DNA of 64,000 bases from Flavihumibacter sp. ZG627 (GTDB lineage Bacteria > Bacteroidota > Bacteroidia > Chitinophagales > Chitinophagaceae), in NCBI RefSeq assembly GCF_000814325.1, contig NZ_JPHF01000005.1, positions 142,970 to 206,969 of the forward strand, written 5' to 3'. The notes under the pieces were generated by a model, which was not told the DNA's origin, did no database searches, and saw only the letters and a list, made by a program, of their open reading frames with translations. Each line of letters begins with the position of its first letter. Within the stretch, counting starts at the first letter, position 1. The position numbers were made by a program, and so were the translations under genes. Shown here in pieces: positions 42,264 to 51,236 of the stretch.

Positions 42264-44189
42264 TTATTGGGCGCTTTCGCCTTCACCACCTTCCATCTTC
42301 TTTTTCAATTCAGCAAGAACACCAAGATCACCGAGGGTAGCTTTTTCAACCTTGCCCTGGATAGTCTTAACGGCCTTTTTAGTTTTATCAGCATCTGCTT
42401 TAGCTTCTTTCTTCACAGCTTCTCTTTCTTCTGCCTTAGCAGCTTCCCAGGTGCGGGTATGGCTGATAACGATACGCTTTTCATTACGATCGAATTCAAT
42501 AACCATGAACTGGTTGTTCTCTTCTGCGTTTACCTGGCCACCATCTTCTTTATTGAGGTGACGGTTAGGCGCGAATCCTTCCAGTCCATAAGGCAGCTGT
42601 ACAACAGCCCCTTTATCATCCTTACGGATAACAGTGCCTTCATGAATTGTACCTATAGCGAAAGTATCTTCCAATGTATTCCATGGGTCTTCTTCAAGTT
42701 GCTTATGTCCAAGTTGTAGTTTACGGTTGTCCTTATCAATACCGAGGATCATAATGTCAATCCTTTCACTCACCTTGGTATACTCGGAAGGATGATTGAA
42801 TCGCTTCAACCAGCTGAGGTCACTGATATGGATCATTCCACCAATACCTGGCTCAAGTTCTACAAACACTCCATATGGAGTTATGTTCTTCACAAGTCCG
42901 CTATGACGACTGTCAACAGGGTATTTGTTTTCAATCTCGTTCCAGGGATCAGGAGTCATTTGCTTGATTGAGAGGCTCATCTTGCGTGCATCTTTATCAA
43001 GTGTAACGATCTTGGCTTCGTACTCATCACCCAACTTGAAGAATTCCTTCGCATTGATTGGGGTATTAGCCCAGGTGATTTCGCTTACGTGAACCAAACC
43101 TTCTACACCTGGCATGATCTCCAGGAATGCGCCGTAATCTTCAATGTTTACAACTTTTCCTTTCACTACATTGCCTTCAGAAACACCTTCAGCAAGTACA
43201 TCCCACGGATGTGGAGTAAGTTGCTTCAGACCAAGGCTGATACGCTTTTTGTCATCATCAAAATCAAGTACAACCACATTCAGTTTCTGGTCGAGCTTAA
43301 GAACCTCTGATGGATGATTGATACGGCCCCAGCTGATATCAGTGATATAGAGGAGACCATCAAGTCCGCCAAGGTCCATGAACGCACCGAAATCAGTGAT
43401 ATTCTTAATTGTACCTTCCAGAACCTGTCCTTTTTCCAATTTGCCCATAATCTCTGCACGTTGTGCTTCGATATCGCTTTCAATGAGTGCCTTATGTGAA
43501 ACAACTGCATTCTTAATGGCTTCGTTAACCTTCACCACTTTGAATTCCATTGTTTTACCTACAAACTGATCGTAATCAGTTACCGGCTTCACATCGATCT
43601 GTGAACCTGGAAGGAAGGTCTCCATTCCAAATACATCCACAATAAGTCCACCTTTGGTTTTGCTGGTAACAGTACCGGTAACGATCTCACCAGTTTTGTG
43701 TACTTCAACAATTTTCTCCCATGCACGGGTAATGCGAGCTTGTTTGCGGCTCAGGTGCAGGTGACCCTGCCTGTCTTCCTTCTCAACAACCATAACCTCA
43801 ACTTCGTCGCCGATTTTGAGGCCTTGAAGGTCACGGAATTCATTAAGGGAAATCAGACCATCACTCTTGAAACCAATGTTCAGAACAACATCTGTTTTAG
43901 TAAGGCCCACAACCAATCCGCTGATTAGTTCACCATCAGTAATGGCGACAAAGGTTTGGTCATAAACTTTATCATACTTTGCCTTCTCATCAGCACTGTA
44001 GGCTGATACATTGCGCTTGTCAATGCTCCAGTCGAAATCGTCGTGGGCAGTAGCTACAGCAACCGGTTCCGGTGCCGGCTCAGGCGCAAGCTCAGGTGCA
44101 TTTGTTGTCGCTGTAGTTGCCTCTGCTTGTGCAGCTGCAGACTCCTGATCATCAGCGTTTAGTTGTTTTACAAAAAGATTTTGAAACAT
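42264..44189 (-). CDS. rpsA: 30S ribosomal protein S1
   Basis: This 641-residue RNA-binding protein brings mRNA to the 30S subunit. An Ala/Glu/Pro-rich tail (about 10-48) precedes six S1 OB-fold repeats, recognisable by GLIVDVFGMETFLPGS, GAFMDLGGLDGLLYITDISW, GAFLEIMPGVEGLVHVSEITW, GVFVELEPGIGGMIHISDLSW and GAVVQLPYGLEGFAPN. The last 60 residues are Lys/Glu-rich. The acidic N-terminal extension is longer than in E. coli, as is usual in Bacteroidota. S1 matters here because these bacteria rely little on Shine-Dalgarno pairing. It is monocistronic, with its own terminator. Confidence 0.97.
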   Translation of the reverse strand: MFQNLFVKQLNADDQESAAAQAEATTATTNAPELAPEPAPEPVAVATAHDDFDWSIDKRNVSAYSADEKAKYDKVYDQTFVAITDGELISGLVVGLTKTDVVLNIGFKSDGLISLNEFRDLQGLKIGDEVEVMVVEKEDRQGHLHLSRKQARITRAWEKIVEVHKTGEIVTGTVTSKTKGGLIVDVFGMETFLPGSQIDVKPVTDYDQFVGKTMEFKVVKVNEAIKNAVVSHKALIESDIEAQRAEIMGKLEKGQVLEGTIKNITDFGAFMDLGGLDGLLYITDISWGRINHPSEVLKLDQKLNVVVLDFDDDKKRISLGLKQLTPHPWDVLAEGVSEGNVVKGKVVNIEDYGAFLEIMPGVEGLVHVSEITWANTPINAKEFFKLGDEYEAKIVTLDKDARKMSLSIKQMTPDPWNEIENKYPVDSRHSGLVKNITPYGVFVELEPGIGGMIHISDLSWLKRFNHPSEYTKVSERIDIMILGIDKDNRKLQLGHKQLEEDPWNTLEDTFAIGTIHEGTVIRKDDKGAVVQLPYGLEGFAPNRHLNKEDGGQVNAEENNQFMVIEFDRNEKRIVISHTRTWEAAKAEEREAVKKEAKADADKTKKAVKTIQGKVEKATLGDLGVLAELKKKMEGGEGESAQ

Positions 44190-44220
44190 AAAAAATTCCC
44201 GATGGTTTTATTCGGGGCTG

Positions 44221-44228
44221 CAAAGATA
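44221..44228 (-). promoter_or_regulatory. Possible -7 element of rpsA
   Basis: TATCTTTG on the minus strand matches TAnnTTTG, 31 bp upstream of the rpsA ATG. No TTTG is found at the normal -33 distance. Confidence 0.4.
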
Positions 44229-44261
44229 GGCAAAATCCAATTCTGTACTGGCTTTTGGAGG

Positions 44262-45524
44262 CTAAAATTCAATAAAATCACCCTTTTTTACCTCCTGATT
44301 TTCGCTTGCCGCTATTGATTCTGAAGCGATCCAGCCACTGGTCCAAGCATGCTGGAAGTTGAAACCGCCTGTAATTCCATCCACATCCAGTATTTCGCCG
44401 GCAAAAAAAAGGTTTGGATGAATTCTACTCATCATTGTATCCGGATCAACCTCTTCCAATTTGATACCTCCTGCAGTTACAAATTCCTCCTTAAAGGTTG
44501 TTTTTCCGCTAACTGCCAGTTCCATAGCACTAAGATTTTTTACCAGGCGATTTTGTTCCTTTCCGGGCAGATCACTCCATCGGGTTTCAGCATCGGTTCC
44601 ACTTGCAACCAGGATATATTCCCAAAAGCGTTGAGGCAGGTTAAATGGATTTCGATTGCCTAATTTCTGGGAGGCCTTTTCAAACCGATACTTTTGAATA
44701 AATGCCAGTAAGCTGTTTTCATTATACGAAGGCACCCAGTTAGCTATAACCTTGAAATGCCAGTTAAGACCAGCCAAATGACGGGCTCCCCAGGCGCTTA
44801 ATCTTAAAACCGCCGGACCACTGATACCCCAATGTGTAATAAGAACAGGTCCCCTTTCTATCAACTTAGTTCCACTGATCTTAAGTTGGGTATCTTGTAC
44901 AACTACACCCATTAAACTATTAATTTCATTACCCGGGAGGTTAAAAGTGAATAAGGAAGGTACCGGCGTTTCAATAGTATGCCCTGTGTTAGTGAGCCAT
45001 GAAAACATGGAATCTTTTGGATAGCCCCCACAGGCAATACAGCAATATTCAGCAACAATTTCCTGTCTGCTGGTTTTAATAATAAACCTGGATCCGATCT
45101 TCTCAATTGATTTTACTTCATTATTGAGCAGGATCTCAACGCCATATATATTAGCTTCCCTTAACAGACAGTCTACAATAGTAGCAGAATCATCCGATAC
45201 AGGAAACATCCTGCCATCTGCTTCTTCTTTTAATTCACCCCCCCGATCCGAAAACCATGTAATAGTATCAGAAGGTGAGAAATGTCTGAATGCCTTTCTA
45301 AGAAAACGTTCTCCCCTTGGATACTTTTTAGTTAACAAACCCGCTTCAAAACATGCATGGGTGAGATTGCATCGCCCACCTCCGCTGATTCTGACTTTTG
45401 ATAAAAGCTTACTACTCTTTTCAATTAGGATCACTCTCAGGTTTGGAAGTTTCCTTGCCGCATTTACGGCGCAGAAGAAACCCGCAGCACCACCACCAAC
45501 CACAACCAGCGTAATCTTTTGCAT
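44262..45524 (-). CDS. BaiN/HI0933-like NAD(P)/FAD-dependent oxidoreductase
   Basis: From the ATG at 45522-45524 (MQKITLVVVGGGAAG) this is 420 residues. It has an N-terminal FAD Rossmann motif (VVVGGGAAGFFCAVNAARK), the family signature KVRISGGGRCNLTH, CCIACGGYP, and the C-terminal FAD motif NLFFAGEILDVDGITGGFNFQHAWTSGWIASE. The family includes flavoproteins of unclear substrate (HI0933/YhiN). The longer upstream frame overlaps the next gene and is unlikely. A C7 run at 45238-45244 (G7 on the coding strand) encodes Gly-Gly. It lies 31 bp downstream of the unknown 283-residue gene. Confidence 0.9.
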   Translation of the reverse strand: MQKITLVVVGGGAAGFFCAVNAARKLPNLRVILIEKSSKLLSKVRISGGGRCNLTHACFEAGLLTKKYPRGERFLRKAFRHFSPSDTITWFSDRGGELKEEADGRMFPVSDDSATIVDCLLREANIYGVEILLNNEVKSIEKIGSRFIIKTSRQEIVAEYCCIACGGYPKDSMFSWLTNTGHTIETPVPSLFTFNLPGNEINSLMGVVVQDTQLKISGTKLIERGPVLITHWGISGPAVLRLSAWGARHLAGLNWHFKVIANWVPSYNENSLLAFIQKYRFEKASQKLGNRNPFNLPQRFWEYILVASGTDAETRWSDLPGKEQNRLVKNLSAMELAVSGKTTFKEEFVTAGGIKLEEVDPDTMMSRIHPNLFFAGEILDVDGITGGFNFQHAWTSGWIASESIAASENQEVKKGDFIEF

Positions 45525-45555
45525 GACAGCAAAAATAAAGGCAAATGCTGTTGCA

Positions 45556-46407
45556 TCAGTCCCAATCAAAGCCAGGCAGAAAGAAAAAGGTAATTTTCCA
45601 GTTGTCACCGGTATTACTGAAATAAATTTTAAAATCGTCTTCAAACAATTCGGAATTACCTTCCTCTTTGATACCTTCATAACGAATATGTCCTTCAGCG
45701 TAACCAAGTCCAAAATCACCGTCTTTCCACTCGTATGAAATATTGGAAACCTCAAATTTCAGAGATAAAATGGCTTTGTATTTTCTAACCTGATTTAACA
45801 GCTTATCCCTAAAGCGTTTGTATTCAAGAATCCTTCCATCGGGAATTACAGCGTAATCGGCCAACATACATTCTGGATTATTCCAGTTCTGCTGCTGCCA
45901 ACCATCCATGAAATAAGCAGTCTGCATTTCAATTTCAATTTCGGGATGCGAATGAAATTCTTCATAACAAAAAACTCCAACCAATCCCGGAATTCTAACA
46001 TCACGAATCTCTTCGTTGAAAAGTTCTTCTGTAATAAACTGATAAATCATCCTGGGATCATATTCTTTCAGTACAACTAAAGAAAGATCATGTTCGCCTA
46101 ATAAATGAAACATCCTCTCGAGCTCAACTGCTATAGAGTGGTCAGATAAAGAAGCAGCAGGAATAAATGATGGGCTCCCGATAAAATTATAAACGGAGAT
46201 CAGGGGCGCAACCAATTCATTTGTTTCCACTTCCCGGATCATCTCAAGAAATTCTTTTTCTACTTCCGGGGGCAATTCTGAATAACTGTTAATTGTTGCT
46301 CCAAACTCTGCCCGAAGTTTGAGTTTTGAAATCTCATTCTCGATGCGCAAATTTGAGGTAGGGTCCTCATCAAAACAGTCTTCTTCTTTCAGGTTATTCC
46401 AGTTCAT
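45556..46407 (-). CDS. Conserved-looking cytoplasmic protein of unknown function
   Basis: This 283-residue, acidic protein has no signal peptide. The first 115 residues look helical (EVEKEFLEMIREVETNE; DHSIAVELERMFHLLGEHDLSLVVL). The last 80 alternate strands (YKAILSLKFEVSNISYEWKDGDFGLGYAEGHIRYEG; DFKIYFSNTGDNWKITFFFLPGFDWD), which resembles an NTF2/SnoaL-like barrel edge; this is only a visual impression. It is not one I recognise. It is immediately upstream of the BaiN-like flavoprotein on the same strand, so they may be co-transcribed. Confidence 0.75.
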   Translation of the reverse strand: MNWNNLKEEDCFDEDPTSNLRIENEISKLKLRAEFGATINSYSELPPEVEKEFLEMIREVETNELVAPLISVYNFIGSPSFIPAASLSDHSIAVELERMFHLLGEHDLSLVVLKEYDPRMIYQFITEELFNEEIRDVRIPGLVGVFCYEEFHSHPEIEIEMQTAYFMDGWQQQNWNNPECMLADYAVIPDGRILEYKRFRDKLLNQVRKYKAILSLKFEVSNISYEWKDGDFGLGYAEGHIRYEGIKEEGNSELFEDDFKIYFSNTGDNWKITFFFLPGFDWD

Positions 46408-46469
46408 TGCTGATTATTTTATAATGAAAAATGGCAGCCATCATATTTATTGGCTGGAACAAACATTGC

Positions 46470-46518
46470 AAAAAAAATAAACCTGGTCAGGAGTGAAAAC
46501 ACCCTATCTGACCAGGTT
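46470..46518 (-). terminator. Intrinsic terminator downstream of map
   Basis: AACCTGGTCAG (46480-46490) pairs with CTGACCAGGTT (46508-46518). Read on the minus strand, it is followed by TTATTTTTTTT. The loop is 17 nt. It ends transcription after map. Confidence 0.82.
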
Positions 46519-46574
46519 CAAAAACGGTATTTTAATACCAGTGTAGAACTATGACTTATTAATTTTCACTTATA

Positions 46575-47375
46575 TCAATACGCATAAAATAAATGAGGAT
46601 TGTTTTTCTCTTCAAGTTCAATTTCTTCAAATGAAGACAGAATATCAGCCTTCCCCCTTCTTATGCAAACAGTATGTTCATAATGAGCTGCGGGCTTGCC
46701 GTCTTTTGTTTTGACAGTCCAGCCGTCTTCCTCATACCAAACTTCCTTAACACCCATGTTGATCATTGGCTCGATCGCAATTACAAGACCATCGTGTAAT
46801 TTTGCACCGCTTCCTCTTTTTCCATAATTAGGTACCTGTGGATCTTCATGAAGGCTTTTACCTAATCCATGTCCTACTAATTCCCTTACTACACCATATT
46901 TATGTTTACGTTCTGCAAATTCCTGTATGGCAAAGGAAATATCACCAACCCTGTTGCCAGCAACAGCTTTTTCTATACCCAGGTACAATGACTGTTTGGT
47001 AACACGCATAAGGCGCTGAACATCTTCATTGATAGCGCCTAAAGCGAATGTATATGCGCTGTCGCCATGAAATCCATTTTTGTAAACACCTACATCAACA
47101 GAAACTATATCACCTTCTTTTAATGCAACGTCATTGGGAAAACCATGAACTACTGCATCGTTTACGCTGATGCAACAGGTAAATGGAAATCCTTTATAAT
47201 TTTTGAAGGAAGGCTTTGCATTATTCTCAGTTATGAACTTTTCAGCCAGCGCGTCTATTTCAAGTGTACTTATACCGGGCTTAAGAGCCCTGGCAACTGT
47301 TGCCAGTGTTTTGCTGACAAGTAATGCACTCTCACGCATCAACTCTACTTCGGCGGTTGTTTTATAATAAATCAT
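46575..47375 (-). CDS. map: Methionine aminopeptidase, type I
   Basis: This 266-residue enzyme removes the initiator Met from nascent proteins. The dimetal site residues are visible: the DxGxxxxGxxGD stretch DVGVYKNGFHGD, the His in LVGHGLGKSLHEDPQVPNYG, and the Glu residues in IEPMINMG and HYEHTVCI. SVNDAVVHGFPND is the substrate-binding loop. There is no N-terminal zinc-finger extension. It follows secY by 80 bp but behind a terminator hairpin, so it may have its own promoter; TAACTTTG inside that hairpin is a candidate -7 element. infA and rpmJ, usual neighbours, are not here. Confidence 0.96.
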   Translation of the reverse strand: MIYYKTTAEVELMRESALLVSKTLATVARALKPGISTLEIDALAEKFITENNAKPSFKNYKGFPFTCCISVNDAVVHGFPNDVALKEGDIVSVDVGVYKNGFHGDSAYTFALGAINEDVQRLMRVTKQSLYLGIEKAVAGNRVGDISFAIQEFAERKHKYGVVRELVGHGLGKSLHEDPQVPNYGKRGSGAKLHDGLVIAIEPMINMGVKEVWYEEDGWTVKTKDGKPAAHYEHTVCIRRGKADILSSFEEIELEEKNNPHLFYAY

Positions 47376-47402
47376 ACTGTGTAATATTGATTCACCCTAA
47401 AT

Positions 47403-47434
47403 AAAAACCCGGCAAAGTTAGTCTTTTGCCGGGT
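47403..47434 (-). terminator. Terminator-like hairpin after secY, overlapping a -7-like motif
   Basis: ACCCGGCAAA (47407-47416) pairs with TTTGCCGGGT (47425-47434). On the minus strand the stem is followed by TTTT. TAACTTTG, a TAnnTTTG match on the minus strand, occupies 47413-47420, inside the loop and distal arm. It may end the ribosomal operon and also start map transcription. Confidence 0.75.
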
Positions 47435-47455
47435 CAATATTATAGATATCAAAAG

Positions 47456-48790
47456 TTAAATAGGCGTAGTGCTAACTGTCTGACGGCCCTGGATACGACC
47501 GGTTTTCATGAGTCCATCGTACTGACGCATCAGCAATTGTGTTTCGATCTGTTGCAGTGTATCAAGAATAACGCCCACCATAATCAACAGTGATGTACCA
47601 CCGAAGAATGAAGCAAATCCCTGGGTTATTCCAATACGCTGTGCAAATCCGGGTAAAATACCTACCAGCGCCAGCAAAACTGCACCAGGCAAGGTAATCC
47701 TATCCATTACGGCACCAATATAATCAGCGGTTGGCTGACCGGGTTTAACACCTGGAATGAAACCATTGTTTCGCTTAAGATCTTCTGCAATTTGTTTCGG
47801 ATTAAATATCAAGGCAGTATACAGAAAGGTGAATGCAATTACAATCACTGCATATATAACCATATGCCAGGCATCGCGTGGATCAGCAAAAATTTTGGCA
47901 ATACCCTGACCTGATTCAAAACTTGTATAAGAGAACAAGGTTGGAAGAAACATGATAGCCTGGGCAAAGATAATAGGCATAACACCGGCTCCGTTCACTT
48001 TAAGAGGAAGGAACTGGCGCGCCCCACCAAATTGCTTGTTACCAACAATCTGTTTTGCATATTGAACAGGGATCTTACGAACACCTTGTACCAAAACAAT
48101 CAATCCCATAATAATAGCTACCAGTACCGCGATCTCAATGATGAAGATTAGAAGTCCGCCACCACCGCGGTTGCTCTTCGCTGCCCATTCCTGGATAGCT
48201 GACTGAGGTAAGCGGGCAAGGATACCTACCATGATGATAAGTGAGGTACCATTACCCAGCCCCTTATCGGTAATCTTTTCTCCAAGCCACATCACGAACA
48301 GTGTACCTGCTGTGAGAATGATAGTTGTTGATAACCAGAAAAACGGCGCATAGCTTTCGAGCATTGCAGAACCATTTACCTGGCGCAGGTAGGCAACATA
48401 AGCACCAGCCTGTACTGCAGTAACAGCTACAGTGAGATAACGTGTCCATTGGTTGATCTTCTTTCTGCCACTTTCTCCTTCCTTTTGGATTTTCTGGAAT
48501 TGAGGAACAAGAATGGTCATCAATTGCATAAAGATAGAAGCAGAAATATATGGCATGATGCCTAATGCAAAAATGGAAGCTTGTGAAAAAGCTCCACCTG
48601 CGAATGCATCAATAAGCCCTAAAGCGCCGGATTTGGCACTGTCAAGGTCAATTTTGGAAGGGTCTAAACCGGGCAGAACAATGTGTGCACCGATACGATA
48701 AATAAGGATTAGCAGCAGTGTAGTTATGATCTTACTCCTTAACTCCTCAATGCTCCAGATATTCTTCAGTGTCTGAATTAATTTCTTCAC
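47456..48790 (-). CDS. secY: Preprotein translocase subunit SecY
   Basis: This 444-residue integral membrane channel subunit has ten hydrophobic helices. Signatures are RIGAHIVLPGLDP (first helix and plug approach), QLMTILVPQFQKIQKEGESGRKKINQWTRYLT (helix 2-3 cytoplasmic region), GNGTSLIIMVGILARLP, VQGVRKIPVQYAKQ, and FNPKQIAEDLKRNNGFIPGVKPG in the C5/C6 cytoplasmic loops. It is the last gene of the S10-spc run. A terminator-like hairpin lies between rplO and secY, suggesting that secY is made at a lower level than the ribosomal proteins. Confidence 0.97.
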   Translation of the reverse strand: MKKLIQTLKNIWSIEELRSKIITTLLLILIYRIGAHIVLPGLDPSKIDLDSAKSGALGLIDAFAGGAFSQASIFALGIMPYISASIFMQLMTILVPQFQKIQKEGESGRKKINQWTRYLTVAVTAVQAGAYVAYLRQVNGSAMLESYAPFFWLSTTIILTAGTLFVMWLGEKITDKGLGNGTSLIIMVGILARLPQSAIQEWAAKSNRGGGGLLIFIIEIAVLVAIIMGLIVLVQGVRKIPVQYAKQIVGNKQFGGARQFLPLKVNGAGVMPIIFAQAIMFLPTLFSYTSFESGQGIAKIFADPRDAWHMVIYAVIVIAFTFLYTALIFNPKQIAEDLKRNNGFIPGVKPGQPTADYIGAVMDRITLPGAVLLALVGILPGFAQRIGITQGFASFFGGTSLLIMVGVILDTLQQIETQLLMRQYDGLMKTGRIQGRQTVSTTPI

Positions 48791-48821
48791 GGGTTTTCTG
48801 AGATTTAAATGAGCCTCAAAT

Positions 48822-48848
48822 AAAAAGGACGCATTTATGAATGCGTCC
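48822..48848 (-). terminator. Terminator-like attenuator between rplO and secY
   Basis: GGACGCATT (48827-48835) pairs with AATGCGTCC (48840-48848) around TATG. On the minus strand the stem is followed by TTTTTA. It lies after the rplO stop and before the secY ATG, inside the operon, so partial termination is likely. Confidence 0.75.
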
Positions 48849-48865
48849 GCGCAAGATAAAGAAAA

Positions 48866-49315
48866 TTACTTTACAATTTCAACGGATCCGCCTGCTGCTT
48901 CGATAGCTGTTTTGGCTTTCTCGCTAACCGCATTTACTTTGAAAGTAAGTTTAGATTTAAGCTCACCAGTACCAAGTATTTTCACATTATCTGTATGCCC
49001 GATGAGGCCATTGATATACAATGTTTCCAGACTGAATTCTGTAATGCTGTATTTCTCAGCAAGCTGATCGATCTGACCAAGGTTGAAGACTTTGTACTCA
49101 ACCCTGTTAATATTATTAAAACCACGCTTTGGAACACGGCGTTGAATTGGCATCTGTCCACCTTCAAATGCTCTCTTGCTGGAATATCCCGCACGGCTTT
49201 GTCCACCTTTATTTCCTTTTGTAGAAGTACCACCTTTACCGGAGGCTTCACCACGACCAATACGTTTTTCGCTGTGCGTTGCGCCTGATGCAGGCTTAAG
49301 ATTGTGAAGTTTCAT
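48866..49315 (-). CDS. rplO: 50S ribosomal protein L15
   Basis: This 149-residue protein starts MKLHNLKPASGATHSEKRIGRG and has the Gly/Lys-rich GGTSTKGNKGGQSRAGY loop that enters 23S rRNA. The C-terminal VNAVSEKAKTAIEAAGGSVEIVK is the usual ending. It follows rpmD in the canonical spc order. The hairpin just past its stop may reduce readthrough into secY. Confidence 0.97.
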   Translation of the reverse strand: MKLHNLKPASGATHSEKRIGRGEASGKGGTSTKGNKGGQSRAGYSSKRAFEGGQMPIQRRVPKRGFNNINRVEYKVFNLGQIDQLAEKYSITEFSLETLYINGLIGHTDNVKILGTGELKSKLTFKVNAVSEKAKTAIEAAGGSVEIVK

Positions 49316-49367
49316 CGTTTTCTGATTTTTTACTTAACGGGGAATCACCCCTCGCTTTTAAAATGAA

Positions 49368-49550
49368 TTATGCAAGTTCTTCCACCTTGATCAGGTGTTC
49401 AACTTTACGAACCATACCGAGGATCTGCGGAGTTGCTTCTACTTCTTTAGAAGCATTCATTTTTCTAAGACCCAGCGCCTTCAGCGTTTGCTTCTGGCTT
49501 TCAGGCCTGTCGATAGCACTCTTTACTTGTGTGATCTTGATCTTTTTCAT
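49368..49550 (-). CDS. rpmD: 50S ribosomal protein L30
   Basis: This 60-residue protein has the L30 pattern KITQVKSAIDRPESQKQTLKALGLRKMNAS, ending VRKVEHLIKVEEL. The short form is normal for bacteria. It lies between rpsE and rplO, as in the standard spc order. Confidence 0.96.
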   Translation of the reverse strand: MKKIKITQVKSAIDRPESQKQTLKALGLRKMNASKEVEATPQILGMVRKVEHLIKVEELA

Positions 49551-49589
49551 TAGTCTATGTTTCTAGTCAACAGAGTTTCTGTCAACAGA

Positions 49590-50108
49590 TTAACCATTAA
49601 ATACTTTCTTCAGGCTAACAGTACGCGTTTTGGCAACCTGGATGGGTTCACGTAAAGTTGCGAGTGCCTTAAATGTTGCTTTCACCACATTATGAGGATT
49701 TGCAGAACCCAGGCTTTTGGCAAGTACGTCTGTAATACCTGCACTTTCCAGAACAGCACGCATACTACCTCCGGCTATAACACCGGTACCGTGTGCAGCT
49801 GGCTTGATGAGTACTTTTGCGGCACCCTCTTTAGCGAGTTGATCATGAGGAATGGTACCGTGCATTACCGGAACCTTAATGAGGTTCTTCTTTGCATCTT
49901 CAATACCCTTTGTAATGGCTTCCTGAACTTCCTTTGCTTTACCGAGGCCATGCCCTACCACTCCTGCTTCATTACCAACAACCACGAGTGCTGAGAAACT
50001 GAAAGCCCTACCACCTTTGGTTGTTTTCACCACCCGGTTGATAGCAACCACTTTCTCCTTCAGTTCAAGGTCGCCAGCTTTTATTTTGTTTAAAATTACT
50101 TGTGCCAT
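49590..50108 (-). CDS. rpsE: 30S ribosomal protein S5
   Basis: This 172-residue protein has the S5 N-terminal dsRBD-like part ([33 protein letters not shown]), with the conserved [12 protein letters not shown] stretch, and the C-terminal [35 protein letters not shown] segment ([19 protein letters not shown]). The GGR loop where error-modulating changes occur is intact. The canonical position after rplR fits the family. Confidence 0.97.
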   Translation of the reverse strand: MAQVILNKIKAGDLELKEKVVAINRVVKTTKGGRAFSFSALVVVGNEAGVVGHGLGKAKEVQEAITKGIEDAKKNLIKVPVMHGTIPHDQLAKEGAAKVLIKPAAHGTGVIAGGSMRAVLESAGITDVLAKSLGSANPHNVVKATFKALATLREPIQVAKTRTVSLKKVFNG

Positions 50109-50155
50109 TTATTGCAGAAATTAATTTGTAATATATTATTATAACAGGTGATGAA

Positions 50156-50509
50156 TTAGAAATCGAGACCACCTTCACGGGCACCGTCAGCAACAGCCTT
50201 TATACGGCCATGATACAGGCGACCACCACGGTCAAAAACTACCTCTTTCAATCCAAGCTCACTTGCCTTACGGGCAATTGCTTCACCAACCATTTTACTT
50301 TTTTCGGTCTTAGTAACCTTTTGTGCCTGGATATCCTTATCACGTGTTGATGCTGAGGCAAGTGTAACTCCATTTACATCATCAATCAGTTGGCAATAAG
50401 TATCAGCATTGCTGCGGAACACAGACAGACGGGGCTTTTGCGCTGATCCATTCACCTTTTTGCGGATACGGTATTGGATCTTCTGTCTCCTGATAACTTT
50501 CGTTTCCAT
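50156..50509 (-). CDS. rplR: 50S ribosomal protein L18
   Basis: This 117-residue 5S rRNA-binding protein shows [28 protein letters not shown] and the ending [28 protein letters not shown], which is the L18 signature. It lies between rplF and rpsE in the standard order. Confidence 0.97.
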   Translation of the reverse strand: METKVIRRQKIQYRIRKKVNGSAQKPRLSVFRSNADTYCQLIDDVNGVTLASASTRDKDIQAQKVTKTEKSKMVGEAIARKASELGLKEVVFDRGGRLYHGRIKAVADGAREGGLDF

Positions 50510-50560
50510 TTTTCTCTATTTTAAGTTCCCGATACTGCCGGGAGCGATTAGAACTATTTA

Positions 50561-51115
50561 TTATTTACCGGCCGACTTACCAGCTTTCTTACGTACAACC
50601 TCACCCACAAAACGAACACCTTTACCTTTGTATGGCTCAGGCTTACGCATACTGCGGATCTTAGCTGCAACTGCACCTAATAATTGCTTATCAATACTTT
50701 CCAGGATGATCTTTGGATTCTGTCCTTTTTCAGTAAGGGTGGCAACTTTAAGTTCACTAGGGATCTCAAATAAGATATTATGCGAATAACCAAGGGAAAG
50801 GTCAAGAAGATTACCGGTATTGGCTGCTTTAAAACCCACCCCAACTAATTCCATCTGTGCCTTAAATCCTTCTGTAACACCCTTTACCATATTACTCAGC
50901 AAAGAACGGTACAGGCCATGCATGGCACGGTGGCGGATCTGGTCAGTAGGACGGTTGATAAGGACCTCGCCATCTTTCACTTCAACTATGATATCACGAT
51001 CAATAGTCTGCTTCAATTCACCCTTTGGGCCTTTTACTGCTATTACATTATCCTTCCCAACAGTTACAGTAACTCCTTCAGGAATGGTGATCGGTTTTTT
51101 ACCTATACGAGACAT
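50561..51115 (-). CDS. rplF: 50S ribosomal protein L6
   Basis: This 184-residue protein starts MSRIGKKPITIPEGVTVTV and ends with the 23S-contact motif IRSMRKPEPYKGKGVRFVGEVVRKKAGKSAG. The two-domain L6 fold is complete. The gap upstream, to rpsH (121 bp), carries a 9-bp hairpin. Confidence 0.97.
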   Translation of the reverse strand: MSRIGKKPITIPEGVTVTVGKDNVIAVKGPKGELKQTIDRDIIVEVKDGEVLINRPTDQIRHRAMHGLYRSLLSNMVKGVTEGFKAQMELVGVGFKAANTGNLLDLSLGYSHNILFEIPSELKVATLTEKGQNPKIILESIDKQLLGAVAAKIRSMRKPEPYKGKGVRFVGEVVRKKAGKSAGK

Positions 51116-51207
51116 ACAAATAAGTTTTGTTTGTGTTTATTGTTTCTGGCTGGATCGGTCAGTCGGGTATAGGACGACTTAATGTATCAGCAACCAGTTA
51201 TATTATG

Positions 51208-51232
51208 ATTGCGCACCTTATCAGTGCGCAAT
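51208..51232 (-). other. Stable hairpin between rpsH and rplF
   Basis: ATTGCGCAC (51208-51216) and GTGCGCAAT (51224-51232) form a perfect 9-bp stem around a 7-nt loop, just past the rpsH stop. No U-tract follows on the minus strand, so it is not a normal terminator. It could be a processing site or a protein-binding mRNA element. Confidence 0.5.
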
Positions 51233-51236
51233 ATTA

